In this document: one piece after another, positions 1-9,816 of the stretch | Position numbering within the stretch: position 1 is the first letter of the stretch | Layout of the letters: every line of letters starts with the position of its first letter | Made by a program: the position numbers and the translations under genes | The notes under the pieces: generated by a model | What the model was told of the DNA's origin: nothing | The model's database searches: none | Seen by the model: the letters and a program-made list of their open reading frames with translations, nothing else | Source of the DNA: DASTGO01 sp035719045 | GTDB lineage: Bacteria; Actinomycetota; Actinomycetes; Actinomycetales; Kineosporiaceae | Assembly: GCA_035719045.1 (NCBI GenBank) | Contig: DASTGO010000067.1 | Location: forward strand, 1 to 41,253 | DNA length: 41,253 bases | Reading direction: 5' to 3'

Positions 1-1
1 A

Positions 2-898
2 CCACCGCGGCCAGGACCAGACGCATGCCGGTGGCGGCCACGTCACCCCCCTCGTCGGCTCCGTCTGCCCCTGCCGCCAGGGCCGGCCGAGCTGCGCGCC
101 CGCGTCCGTGACCACGACGAGGAACTGGCCGCGCTGGAACACCGGCTGGCCGACCCCGAGCTGGTGGCGGCCGCGGCTGCGCCGGCCCCGTCCCTGACCG
201 CCCTGCAGGCCGCGGAGGAGGACGCCCGCAGCGAGGACGAGGCCGCCGCGCGGAGGCTGGCCGTGGGTGAGACGGCCGTGACCGCCCTGGACGGACTGCT
301 CGCCCGGCTGCGGACCCATCTGACGGCCAGTGCCCCGGTGGTCGAGCGCTACCGCACCGCCGAGCAGCTGTCCCGCTGCCTCGACGGCACGGGCGGGGAC
401 AACACCCGCCGGATGAGCCTGTCCGCCTATGTGCTCGCGGCGCGGTTGGAGCAGGTCGCGGCGGCCGCCAGCGAGCGGCTCGCGGCGATGTCGGGCGGCC
501 GGTACTCGCTGGTCCACTCCGACGGCCTGGAGCGTGGCCGGGTGCGTTCGGGGCTGTCGCTGCGGGTCGTGGACGAGTGGACCGGGGCGCAGCGGGAGAC
601 CTCGTCACTGTCCGGCGGGGAGTCGTTCTACACGTCGCTGGCGCTGGCCCTCGGGCTGGCCGATGTCGTCACCGCGGAGTCCGGGGGGGCGGCCGTGGAG
701 ACCCTGTTCGTGGACGAGGGGTTCGGCAGCCTCGACGAGGACACCCTGGACGAGGTGATGGACGTCCTGGACACCCTGCGCAGCGGCGGTCGGGCGGTCG
801 GGCTGGTCAGCCACGTCGCCGACCTGCGCCAGCGCATCCCGTCCCGGCTCGAGGTGGTCAAGACCCGGGCGGGGTCCCGGCTGCGCGCCGCCGGGTAG
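2..898 (+). CDS. sbcC: SbcC-like nuclease ATPase subunit, C-terminal part
   Basis: The reading frame is open from base 2, so the gene starts outside the window and only its C-terminal third is present. The end carries the ABC/SMC signature (LSGGESF, about base 610), the Walker B region (TLFVDEGFGSLDEDTL, about base 700) and a D-loop/H-loop stretch ending in LVSHVADLRQRIP. These are the hallmarks of SbcC/Rad50-type ATPases, which work with the SbcD nuclease on double-strand breaks and hairpins. The Ala/Glu/Arg-rich part before it fits the tail of a coiled coil. The first 90 or so bases read as an odd Pro/Arg-rich stretch, so a frame change near the edge cannot be excluded. The gene is convergent with gcvP, 84 bp away. 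Assignment to SbcC rather than another SMC-like ATPase rests on the C-terminal motifs. Confidence 0.82.
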   Translation, partial: PPRPGPDACRWRPRHPPRRLRLPLPPGPAELRARVRDHDEELAALEHRLADPELVAAAAAPAPSLTALQAAEEDARSEDEAAARRLAVGETAVTALDGLLARLRTHLTASAPVVERYRTAEQLSRCLDGTGGDNTRRMSLSAYVLAARLEQVAAAASERLAAMSGGRYSLVHSDGLERGRVRSGLSLRVVDEWTGAQRETSSLSGGESFYTSLALALGLADVVTAESGGAAVETLFVDEGFGSLDEDTLDEVMDVLDTLRSGGRAVGLVSHVADLRQRIPSRLEVVKTRAGSRLRAAG

Positions 899-982
899 GC
901 CCGCCCGGAGGCCACAGGCCGTCGCGCGCGGAGCGCGGGCGGCCGGTGACGCTCCGGACGGGCCCCACCAGCAGATGCGTGG

Positions 983-3934
<2,952 letters not shown>

Positions 3935-4019
3935 ACGGACTCCCCGGGGTGGCGTTGGTGTGCAGCGCATGGCTGCCCTCGGCCTCCCCCTCTGTCGGGG
4001 ACCGCCCTGGCGGTACCCC

Positions 4020-4123
4020 TTCAGAGTCGCCTCACCCACACGGTCCTGGCGCCTGAGAGGTTCCGGGGAGTATTGCCCCTTCGGCGCCCCTCGCGGGGAC
4101 TCTCCCGCGCGGGTTCTTCGGCA
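4020..4123 (-). ncRNA. Glycine riboswitch (single aptamer) upstream of gcvP
   Basis: Read on the minus strand, the segment contains the conserved glycine-aptamer blocks in order: GCGGGAGAGTCC, CGCCGAAGGGGCAA, CCGGAACCTCTCAGGC, CAGGACCGTGTGGGTGAGGC and ACTCTG. These match the known actinobacterial glycine riboswitch. Only one aptamer is visible rather than the common tandem pair. A short hairpin (4001-4014, ACCGC / GCGGT) and about 65 nt more lie between the aptamer and the gcvP start, and could hold the expression platform; there is no U-tract, so translational control is as likely as termination. Location directly before gcvP supports the assignment. Confidence 0.93.
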
Positions 4124-4129
4124 GGGGCG

Positions 4130-4135
4130 ACGCTA
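4130..4135 (-). promoter_or_regulatory. Probable -10 element of the riboswitch-gcvP transcript
   Basis: TAGCGT on the minus strand puts the transcription start near 4123, just 5' of the first conserved riboswitch block. It fits the TAnnnT type seen at many genes in the window. No convincing -35 is visible. Confidence 0.5.
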
Positions 4136-4265
4136 CCAGGCAGCCGTTGCCCACCTGTGAGCCGGTGGCTCCTGTCACATTCGTGGCGTGTTCGACGATC
4201 ACCGGCGTGGCAGGTGGTCCGCGCGTCACGCGCCGCATACCGTGCCAGACCCGGGCGCTGCGGGG

Positions 4266-4271
4266 TACCGT
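4266..4271 (+). promoter_or_regulatory. -10 element of a leaderless parA transcript
   Basis: TACCGT is followed by exactly 7 nt and then the GTG at 4279, so transcription would start on or next to the start codon. There is no Shine-Dalgarno sequence before this GTG, which supports leaderless translation. Confidence 0.55.
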
Positions 4272-4278
4272 CGTCGGC

Positions 4279-5097
4279 GTGATCGTGGTCAGCGTGTGCA
4301 GCCTCAAGGGCGGCGTCGGCAAGACGTCCGTAGTGCTCGGACTCGCGTCGTCAGCCCTCAACCGTGGCATACCCACCCTGGTCGTCGACCTCGATCCGCA
4401 GGCCGACGCCACCACCGGACTCGACGTCGGCGACCGGACCGAACTCACCGTCGCCGACGTCATCTCCTCCTCGCGCCGCAGACTGCTCGACGCGGCCGTC
4501 ATCCCGAGCGGTTGGAGCGAGGGCCAGGCCGGGCTGCTCGACGTTCTCCCCGGCTCACCGGACAGTGCAGTCCTCGACGGCCCCCGGCCCACGGAGAAGT
4601 CCCTGCTGCGCCTCGGACAGGCGCTGGAAAAGGCTCAGAGCAGCTACCGGTTGGTCCTCATCGACTGTCCGCCGTCCTTCGGCGGGCTCACCCGGTCCGG
4701 CCTGGTGGCCAGCCAGCGGGCGATCGTGGTCAGCGAGCCGGCCCTGTTCTCGGTGACCGCCGCGGACCGGGCACTGCGGGCCATTCACGATCTGCGGGCC
4801 GCGGTCGCCCCGGGTCTGCAGCCCCTCGGTGTGCTGATCAACCGTTACCGGGAACGTTCCCCGGAGCATCGCTACCGGGTCGCCGAGCTGCAGAGCATGT
4901 TCGGACCGCTCGTGCTCTCCCCCGCCGTCGCCGAGCGCAGCGCACTGCAGCAGGCGCAGGGTGCCAGTCAGCCGGTCCACCGCTGGCCCGGCTCGGCGGC
5001 CGCCGACCTTGCGTCCGCCTTCGACGCCCACCTGGCCCGTGTGATGCGGGTGGGCGGCCGGCGCGGGCGTCATGTGCGGTCCGAAGCCGTCTCCTGA
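4279..5097 (+). CDS. ParA/MinD-family ATPase, orphan
   Basis: A 272-residue P-loop ATPase of the ParA/Soj family. It starts with the deviant Walker A motif (VCSLKGGVGKTS, signature lysine 10 and lysine 15), followed by VVDLDPQADATTGL and the Walker B-like LVLIDCPPSFGGLT. Family members position chromosomes, plasmids or other cargo through ATP-dependent dimerisation on DNA. No ParB-like gene or parS-like palindrome is next to it, so its cargo is unknown. The GTG start is preferred over upstream starts because it directly precedes the conserved IVVSVCSLKGG and has a correctly spaced -10. It diverges from gcvP and ends in a clear hairpin terminator. In M. tuberculosis the corresponding interval between Rv1830 and gcvB holds a different gene (Rv1831), so this position looks variable. 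Confidence 0.85.
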   Translation: MIVVSVCSLKGGVGKTSVVLGLASSALNRGIPTLVVDLDPQADATTGLDVGDRTELTVADVISSSRRRLLDAAVIPSGWSEGQAGLLDVLPGSPDSAVLDGPRPTEKSLLRLGQALEKAQSSYRLVLIDCPPSFGGLTRSGLVASQRAIVVSEPALFSVTAADRALRAIHDLRAAVAPGLQPLGVLINRYRERSPEHRYRVAELQSMFGPLVLSPAVAERSALQQAQGASQPVHRWPGSAAADLASAFDAHLARVMRVGGRRGRHVRSEAVS

Positions 5098-5120
5098 GCG
5101 GGGTCGCCCGCTCTGTCTTT
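5096..5120 (+). terminator. Intrinsic terminator of parA
   Basis: A perfect 7-bp stem (GAGCGGG 5096-5102 / CCCGCTC 5107-5113) with a 4-nt loop begins inside the parA stop codon and is followed by TGTCTTT. This is the only hairpin in the window with a recognisable T-rich tail. Confidence 0.65.
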
Positions 5121-5140
5121 CCGTCCGACCGCTTCACCCC

Positions 5141-5170
5141 TGCCCCCGGTGACCTCAGGTCCCGGGGGCA
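5141..5170. repeat. Long inverted repeat (hairpin)
   Basis: TGCCCCCGG (5141-5149) pairs with CCGGGGGCA (5162-5170). After a single bulged T, an inner GACC/GGTC stem closes on a TCA loop. That makes a nearly continuous 13-bp hairpin. There is no T-tract, so it is not a classical terminator. Confidence 0.7.
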
Positions 5171-5244
5171 GCCGGTTTCGGGGCGCCGACCTTCCGGGCG
5201 CCAGGGAAGCTGGGTGCGACGGTCCTGTCAGGAGAGGCACAGAC

Positions 5245-5279
5245 GACGGACCGGCCAGCGCCTGGCCGACCGGTCCGTC
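5245..5279. repeat. Inverted repeat with arms GACGGACCGG / CCGGTCCGTC
   Basis: A perfect 10-bp stem (5245-5254 with 5270-5279) encloses CCAGCGCCTGGCCGA, which can itself form a GGCCAG/CTGGCC stem with the neighbouring bases. ACAG and CTGT flanks extend the pairing after small internal loops. The same arm sequence recurs in the hairpin at 25555-25585. Confidence 0.7.
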
Positions 5280-5415
5280 ACTGTCTCGACCCCGTTGCCG
5301 CCTCGATCTCCTAAAGAGGCTGCGCCTCGGACCGCCCAGCGGTGAGTCCGGGCCTGGTCACGAAGTCTCCCGACCACCAGGCTTGGCGGGTTGCCCTCGT
5401 CGGTGGAGGTGCGCG

Positions 5416-7032
5416 GTGGCTGGTTCCGGGGTGACGTTGAGCGAGTTGATGGCCGGGCATGTCGGGTTGAGCATCGAGTGCCTGGACCGGATCTACCTCA
5501 ACGGGTACGTGCCGAACCTGCAGGTCGGGGGGCAGGTCGTCACCTTCCTCACCAAGCACTTGGGCAAGCCGATCCCGTCACCGGCGCTGTTCGAGGCGAT
5601 CGGGGCCCGGTTCCGCCGTGAGGTCGCCGCGTTCGCCCGGACCGGGCAGATCCCCGTCGTACGCTTCGGCAAGGACGACCGCAAGGTCGAGGTGATGCAC
5701 CCGTTCCAGCAGCGACTGGCTGCCGAGGGCCGCTCCGGGGTCGCTGCGATTGGGGTGGCGCAGGAGTTCGCGCTGGTCTGGACCGGATACCCGCGCCAGT
5801 CCAGCGGTTCACCGTTGCCGCAGTTCGGGTTCGCCAAGGTCCGGCGGCGGGTGACCTGCTTCTACTTCTACCTGTGGGACGACGAGTTCGGGCCCGGCTT
5901 CGTGAAGATCTGCTCCTACTTCCCCTACCCGATCAAGGTGTGGGTCAACGGCCACGAGTGGGCCAAACGGCAGGCGGCCAAGGCAGGTATCGGGTTCACC
6001 GAACTGTCCAACGGGTTCGCCACCTGCACCGACCCCGAGGGCCTGCAGGCGATCTGTGACCGGCTCGGCTTCACCCAGATCCAGGGGTTCGTCAACCGGT
6101 GGCTGAACCTGTTGCCCACCCCGTTGACCGACGTCGACGAGGTCGGCGGGTACTGGTGGGAGTTCTCGATGCGCCAGATCGAGGTGTCCCACACTCTGGT
6201 CTTCGACGCCCCACGCCACGCGCGATCCTTCGTAGAGGCGTTGATCGCTGACAACCTCGACCTGGGTCGCCCCGACATGATCGAGGTCATCTTCGGCCGC
6301 CAGATCCGCACCGGCCGCAAGCGGTCCACTCCGGGGGTGTTCAAGACCAAGGTCGTCACCCGCGGCGTTGACGTGACCGTCAACGCCTTCTACAAGCACT
6401 CCCGGATCAAGCAATACCTCAAGGACGGCCGAGCCCTACGCATCGAACTGGTCGTCAACTCACCGACCGACCTGAGTGTCGGCCGGCGCCTGCACAACCT
6501 GCAAGAACTCCAGGACACCGCCCGCGCGATCAACCACCGACTGCTGGATGCTGAACGCGTCGGTCAGGGCTGTGTCCTCGCGAGCCCAGCCTTCGAGCGG
6601 GTCGCGCGTCCCACCCTCGAGGAAGGCGGCAGGGCCCCAGCCCTACGGTTCGGCGACCCTCGGGTCATGGCCCTGACCGGCGCCCTGGCCATCACCGTGC
6701 ACACCGTCACCGGCTTCACCAACCGAAGCCTTCGACCGCTCGTGGCCGGACTGCTCGGTGCGCCCTACACGATGAGCCAGACCAGCTACGACCTGCGCCG
6801 ACTACGCCTGAAGGGCCTGATCCGCCGCCTGCCGCACTCCAACACCTACATCCTGACCCCGGACGGCCAACGCATCGCGATCTTCTACACCAAGGTCTAC
6901 CAACGGGTCCTGGTCCCACTCACCGCCGCCGACCAACCACCCGCACCGCCGCCCCTGCGTCAGGCCCTCAAGACCATCGACACCGCCCTCACCAACTACC
7001 TCACCGCGGCACGACTACCCCCAACGGCATGA
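5416..7032 (+). CDS. Uncharacterised 538-residue protein, suspected mobile-element protein
   Basis: I do not recognise a characterised family. The protein opens VTLSELMAGHVGLSIECLDRI, followed by IYLNGYVPNLQVGGQVVTFL. Its middle is aromatic-rich (FYFYLWDDEFGPGF, then SYFPYPIKVWVNGHEWAKRQ), and later it has VVTRGVDVTVNAFYKHSRIK and GQGCVLASPAFERVARP. Residues about 440-510 (NRSLRPLVAGLL ... TSYDLRRLRLKGLIRRL ... YILTPDGQRIAIF) look like a winged helix, so DNA binding is plausible. No DDE, HUH, serine or tyrosine recombinase motif is evident. From memory, similar proteins are widespread and often unannotated in actinomycetes, which suits a selfish element, but that is recollection and not a search. 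GTG 5416 is chosen because GGAGG lies 6 nt upstream (5405-5409). It sits 54 bp before an IS1634-type element and is co-oriented with it. By eye, third codon positions are less GC-biased than in flanking housekeeping genes. Confidence 0.72.
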   Translation: MAGSGVTLSELMAGHVGLSIECLDRIYLNGYVPNLQVGGQVVTFLTKHLGKPIPSPALFEAIGARFRREVAAFARTGQIPVVRFGKDDRKVEVMHPFQQRLAAEGRSGVAAIGVAQEFALVWTGYPRQSSGSPLPQFGFAKVRRRVTCFYFYLWDDEFGPGFVKICSYFPYPIKVWVNGHEWAKRQAAKAGIGFTELSNGFATCTDPEGLQAICDRLGFTQIQGFVNRWLNLLPTPLTDVDEVGGYWWEFSMRQIEVSHTLVFDAPRHARSFVEALIADNLDLGRPDMIEVIFGRQIRTGRKRSTPGVFKTKVVTRGVDVTVNAFYKHSRIKQYLKDGRALRIELVVNSPTDLSVGRRLHNLQELQDTARAINHRLLDAERVGQGCVLASPAFERVARPTLEEGGRAPALRFGDPRVMALTGALAITVHTVTGFTNRSLRPLVAGLLGAPYTMSQTSYDLRRLRLKGLIRRLPHSNTYILTPDGQRIAIFYTKVYQRVLVPLTAADQPPAPPPLRQALKTIDTALTNYLTAARLPPTA

Positions 7033-7086
7033 CTGTCGCCCCACCAGAACTCGGCTCAACCGTCAAAACCCCCGCAACCAAGGATC

Positions 7087-7109
7087 GCTAGCCCGAGTGT
7101 CCTGGCTAG
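7087..7109 (+). repeat. Left terminal inverted repeat of the IS
   Basis: The 23 bases GCTAGCCCGAGTG...GGCTAG are the exact reverse complement of 8975-8997. The outer GCTAGC may be target duplication rather than element. Confidence 0.9.
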
Positions 7110-7194
7110 TTCGATCTTGATGGTCCGGTGATCACGATGGGGTCGGTCCGACCTGGGGTGATGCGGTGCTGACTGTTCTGGTTTGGGCACCTGG

Positions 7195-7208
7195 GGTGTA
7201 TGACCTAA
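7195..7208 (+). repeat. Subterminal inverted repeat of the IS, left copy
   Basis: GGTGTATGACCTAA lies just before the transposase start and recurs inverted at 8909-8922 across the transposase stop codon. It may be a second transposase-binding site or a hairpin limiting read-through; the paired spacing inside the element argues against chance. Confidence 0.65.
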
Positions 7209-7217
7209 AGTGGATCT

Positions 7218-8912
7218 GTGGCCAGTCTGTACCCGAAGAAGGTGGGTGGGAAGACCTACTGGTATCTGCGGGAGATGGCCCGGGTCGACGGCAAGCCGAA
7301 GATGGTCTCCGAGCGGTATCTGGGCACGGCGGCCGAGATCGAGGCGGCGATGACCGGGGCGGTGGCGGTGCCCGCCGGGACGCGGCATCTGGGGTTCGGG
7401 GCGGTCGCGGCCGGCTGGTCGGTCCTGGATCGGTTGGGGGTCGCCGGGATCGTCGATGAGGTGGTCGGCCCTCGCCGTTCGGATGCCGGGGCCTCGGTCG
7501 GGACGTATCTGGCGCTGGCGGCCCTCAACCGCTTGGTCGATCCGCGGTCCAAGCGCTCGTTCGCCGATTGGTGGGCCACCACGGCCGCGGAGCGGTTCAC
7601 CCGGATCCGCCCGGCGGTCCTGGATCACCGTCGGGCTTGGGATGCCACCCACGGGGTGAGCGCGGGGGATCTGGCCGAGATCGAGCGGCGGGTCGGTGCG
7701 GCGATGGTCACCCAGTTCGGTCTGGACATCTCCGCGGTCGCTCTGGACATGACGAACTTCGCCACGTTCATCGATTCCACCAACCCGTCCGCATCGCTGG
7801 CCCAGCGCGGCAAGGCCAAGCAGAAGCGTGCCGACCTGCGCCTGGTCGGCCTGGGACTGGTCGTCACCCGCGACGGCGGGATCCCGCTGCTGTCCCATAC
7901 GTATCCGGGTAACCGCCCGGACGTCACCCAGTTCCCGACCATGTTGACCGAACTGTGCGACCGGTACGCCGTACTGGTCGCCGGACCCGAGCCGCTGGAC
8001 CAGGTCACCGTGGTCTTCGATGCCGGCCAGAATTCCCGGGACAACTTCACCGACCTGCGCGCCCGGAAGGTCGGTTACGTCACATCCCTGCCGCCGTCGG
8101 ATCATCCGGATCTGTTGGCCCTGCCGGGCGAGGACCGGACCGTGGTTGATCCGGTCCGCTACCCGGGACTGACCGCGTTGGAGACCAGGAAAACGTTGTA
8201 CGGGAAGGAAACCCGGGTGATCCTGACTCACTCGCCGACCCTGCACGCCGGGCAGTCCCGGGGCCTGGACCAGACCCTGGCCAAGGCCCAGGCCCGACTG
8301 GGAGAGCTGGCCGACCGGCTGGCCCGCGGCAAGACCCGCCGCGCCCGCTCCGCAGTCACCGCCGAGATCACCGCGATCTGCAAGGACGCCTGGGTCAACC
8401 GGATCCTGGTCCGGGAGCTGACCGGCCAGACTCCCGCGGACCTACGGCTGACCTGGCAGGTGGACGACGACGCACGCGCCGACCTGGAAAACGAGGTGTT
8501 CGGCAAACGGGTCCTGGTCACCAACCGCGACACCTGGTCGATCGCCGACGTGGTGGCGGCCTACCGGTCCCAGTCCGACGCCGAGTTCGGGTTCCGGCAA
8601 CTCAAGGACCCGCACGTGGTGTCGTTCTCACCCATGAACCACTGGACCGACCAGGCGATCCGGGTTCACACCTACACCTGCGTCCTGGCCCTGCAGTTGG
8701 CCCACTTGATGCGCCGACAGGCCACCCAGGCGGGCATCCCTCTGTCGGTGCGGGCGCTGATGGACACCCTGGCCGGTATCCAGGAGACCGTCCTGATCTA
8801 CCCCTCCACCGGCGGGCGCCCCAAGGCCCGCAGGGTCCTGACCCAGACCACCCCCGAACAGGACGCCCTGATCGACATCTTCGACCTCCGACGGTGGGCG
8901 CCCAAGAGTTAG
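7218..8912 (+). CDS. IS1634-like DDE transposase
   Basis: A 564-residue transposase with an IS4-superfamily layout. The N-terminus (ASLYPKKVGGKTYWYLRE) is typical of IS1634/IS1549-like enzymes, a small beta-rich domain before the catalytic core. Likely catalytic residues are D177 (ALDMTNFATF), D268 (VVFDAGQNS) and E456 in YRSQSDAEFGFRQLKD, the Y-(2)-R-(3)-E-(6)-K signature region. It should cut and paste the surrounding 1.9-kb element. The GTG at 7218 follows AAAGTGGATCT, a weak ribosome site, and the frame is uninterrupted. Length agrees with the family (about 500-600 residues). No passenger gene is present. Confidence 0.93.
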   Translation: MASLYPKKVGGKTYWYLREMARVDGKPKMVSERYLGTAAEIEAAMTGAVAVPAGTRHLGFGAVAAGWSVLDRLGVAGIVDEVVGPRRSDAGASVGTYLALAALNRLVDPRSKRSFADWWATTAAERFTRIRPAVLDHRRAWDATHGVSAGDLAEIERRVGAAMVTQFGLDISAVALDMTNFATFIDSTNPSASLAQRGKAKQKRADLRLVGLGLVVTRDGGIPLLSHTYPGNRPDVTQFPTMLTELCDRYAVLVAGPEPLDQVTVVFDAGQNSRDNFTDLRARKVGYVTSLPPSDHPDLLALPGEDRTVVDPVRYPGLTALETRKTLYGKETRVILTHSPTLHAGQSRGLDQTLAKAQARLGELADRLARGKTRRARSAVTAEITAICKDAWVNRILVRELTGQTPADLRLTWQVDDDARADLENEVFGKRVLVTNRDTWSIADVVAAYRSQSDAEFGFRQLKDPHVVSFSPMNHWTDQAIRVHTYTCVLALQLAHLMRRQATQAGIPLSVRALMDTLAGIQETVLIYPSTGGRPKARRVLTQTTPEQDALIDIFDLRRWAPKS

Positions 8913-8922
8913 GTCATACACC
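8909..8922 (-). repeat. Subterminal inverted repeat of the IS, right copy
   Basis: TTAGGTCATACACC is the exact reverse complement of 7195-7208. Its TAG is the transposase stop codon. Confidence 0.65.
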
Positions 8923-8974
8923 TCGACCACCTCGAAACCCGCATTCACCAGCGGAAACACCAGCCCGTCAACTG

Positions 8975-8997
8975 CTAGCCAGGACACTCGGGCTAGC
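8975..8997 (-). repeat. Right terminal inverted repeat of the IS
   Basis: Exact inverse of 7087-7109. Its outer GCTAGC contains the TAG stop codon (8995-8993, minus strand) of the adjoining merR gene. Confidence 0.9.
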
Positions 8998-9589
8998 CGA
9001 TGGCCCGGGCCCGCCGCCGGGACGCCAGTTCGTCGTCAGGGTGGTCGACGGCCGGCTCCTCCTCGCCGGGACGCTCGCACGGGAGTTCCGCCAGGCTGCC
9101 CTCGACCTCCCGCCAGACCCGCCCGACCGCGATCCCGAAGACGCCCTGACCGCCCTGCACCAGGTCGATCACCTCGTCCGCGGAGGTGCACTCGTACACA
9201 CTGGCTCCATCGCTCATCAGCGTCAGCTGGGCCAGGTCGTCGACACCGCGGTCCCGCAGGTGCTGGACGGCGGTGCGGATCTGCTGCAGGGACACCCCGG
9301 TGTCGAGCAGGCGCTTGACGACCTTGAGCACGAGGATGTCGCGGAACCCGTACAGCCGCTGAGTCCCCGACCCGGTCGCCGGTCGCACACTCGGCTCGAC
9401 CAGACCGGTCCGGGCCCAGTAGTCCAGCTGACGGTAGGTGATCCCGGCCGCCCGGCAGGCGATGGGCCCGCGGTAGCCGACCTGCTCGTCGAGCACCGGC
9501 AGATCGTCGGTGAACAGCAGGCCCTGGGCACGCTCCGGTACGGCAGTCGCACGGCTCGCGTAACCCGATGCTTCACCGGTACCGCTCAC
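8993..9589 (-). CDS. MerR-family regulator, Rv1830-like
   Basis: A 198-residue regulator. The MerR-type helix-turn-helix reads RAAGITYRQLDYWARTGLV followed by TQRLYGFRDILVLKVVKRLL, and the C-terminal half (GQGVFGIAVGRVWREVEGSL) is the conserved part of the Rv1830-like group. By family knowledge this group is transcribed with garA and the DUF151 nuclease gene. GTG 9589 has AGGAGG with 6-nt spacing. A well-formed promoter lies about 90 nt upstream. The TAG stop lies in the outer GCTAGC of the IS end. The protein ends DELASRRRARAIG, as related proteins do, so the coding sequence is probably intact, with the IS landing on the stop codon and removing the native downstream region. Confidence 0.9.
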   Translation of the reverse strand: MSGTGEASGYASRATAVPERAQGLLFTDDLPVLDEQVGYRGPIACRAAGITYRQLDYWARTGLVEPSVRPATGSGTQRLYGFRDILVLKVVKRLLDTGVSLQQIRTAVQHLRDRGVDDLAQLTLMSDGASVYECTSADEVIDLVQGGQGVFGIAVGRVWREVEGSLAELPCERPGEEEPAVDHPDDELASRRRARAIG

Positions 9590-9684
9590 GCCGACCTCCT
9601 GTCACGTCGTCCTCGACGGGGAAGCCGGTGCGCCCTTCACCAAGAGCACACCGTTGGAACTACAGCGAGGACGTTCTGATTGGA

Positions 9685-9713
9685 ACGGTAGGCGTGTGCC
9701 CCCGCAGCGTCAA
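9685..9713 (-). promoter_or_regulatory. Promoter of the Rv1830-like merR
   Basis: TTGACG (9713-9708) and TACCGT (9690-9685) are separated by exactly 17 bp on the minus strand, the best housekeeping-type promoter in the window. The start would be near 9678, giving an approximately 90-nt leader that contains the AGGAGG ribosome site of merR. Confidence 0.75.
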
Positions 9714-9816
9714 CGAAGGGTCCGCTGAGCGTTCCGGCGTGTCGCCTTCGCCGCGCCGTCGGCTACGCAGCGTCGAACTCTCACCCTCTACTTGAGGTTG
9801 GACCGTCCGGGTGATG

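Larger units (their letters stand above)
5121..5415. other. Hairpin-rich non-coding region before the 538-residue gene
   Basis: About 295 bases with no convincing gene. An open frame continues upstream from the next gene through this stretch but is Arg/Pro/Gly-rich and lacks a ribosome site. Visible structures on the plus strand are a long hairpin at 5141-5170, a 6-bp GGCGCC stem at 5182-5202, a 10-bp hairpin at 5245-5279 with its own inner stem, a 5-bp GAGGC/GCCTC hairpin at 5316-5328 and a GCCTGGT/ACCAGGC pairing (5352-5358 with 5376-5382). Such density suggests a structured RNA, a transcription roadblock or a recombination end; the sequence alone does not decide. Confidence 0.5.
7087..8997 (+). 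mobile_element. Complete IS1634-family-like insertion sequence
   Basis: A 1.9-kb element containing one intact transposase gene and bounded by perfect 23-bp inverted repeats. The outermost 6 bp of both repeats are GCTAGC, itself a palindrome. The true element could therefore be 7093-8991 (17-bp ends CCGAGTGTCCTGGCTAG) with a GCTAGC target duplication, or a version with a CTAG duplication. The bases just outside the 23-bp repeats show no direct repeat, which favours a duplication hidden inside the apparent repeat. Both ends and the transposase look undamaged, suggesting a recent insertion. Confidence 0.85.

Noticed and set aside
1..100. A frameshift in the sbcC-like gene near the window edge
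   Set aside because: The Pro/Arg-rich reading is suspicious, but no alternative frame reads convincingly as SbcC, and there is too little sequence to judge.
5149..5415. N-terminal extension of the 538-residue protein to an ATG at 5149
   Set aside because: The extra 89 residues are low-complexity Arg/Pro/Gly, overlap the hairpins, and have no ribosome site, whereas GTG 5416 has GGAGG 6 nt upstream.
7081..9002. A direct target duplication outside the 23-bp IS repeats
   Set aside because: The bases flanking the repeats (GGATC on the left, CGATG on the right) do not match. The outer GCTAGC within the repeats is the better candidate.
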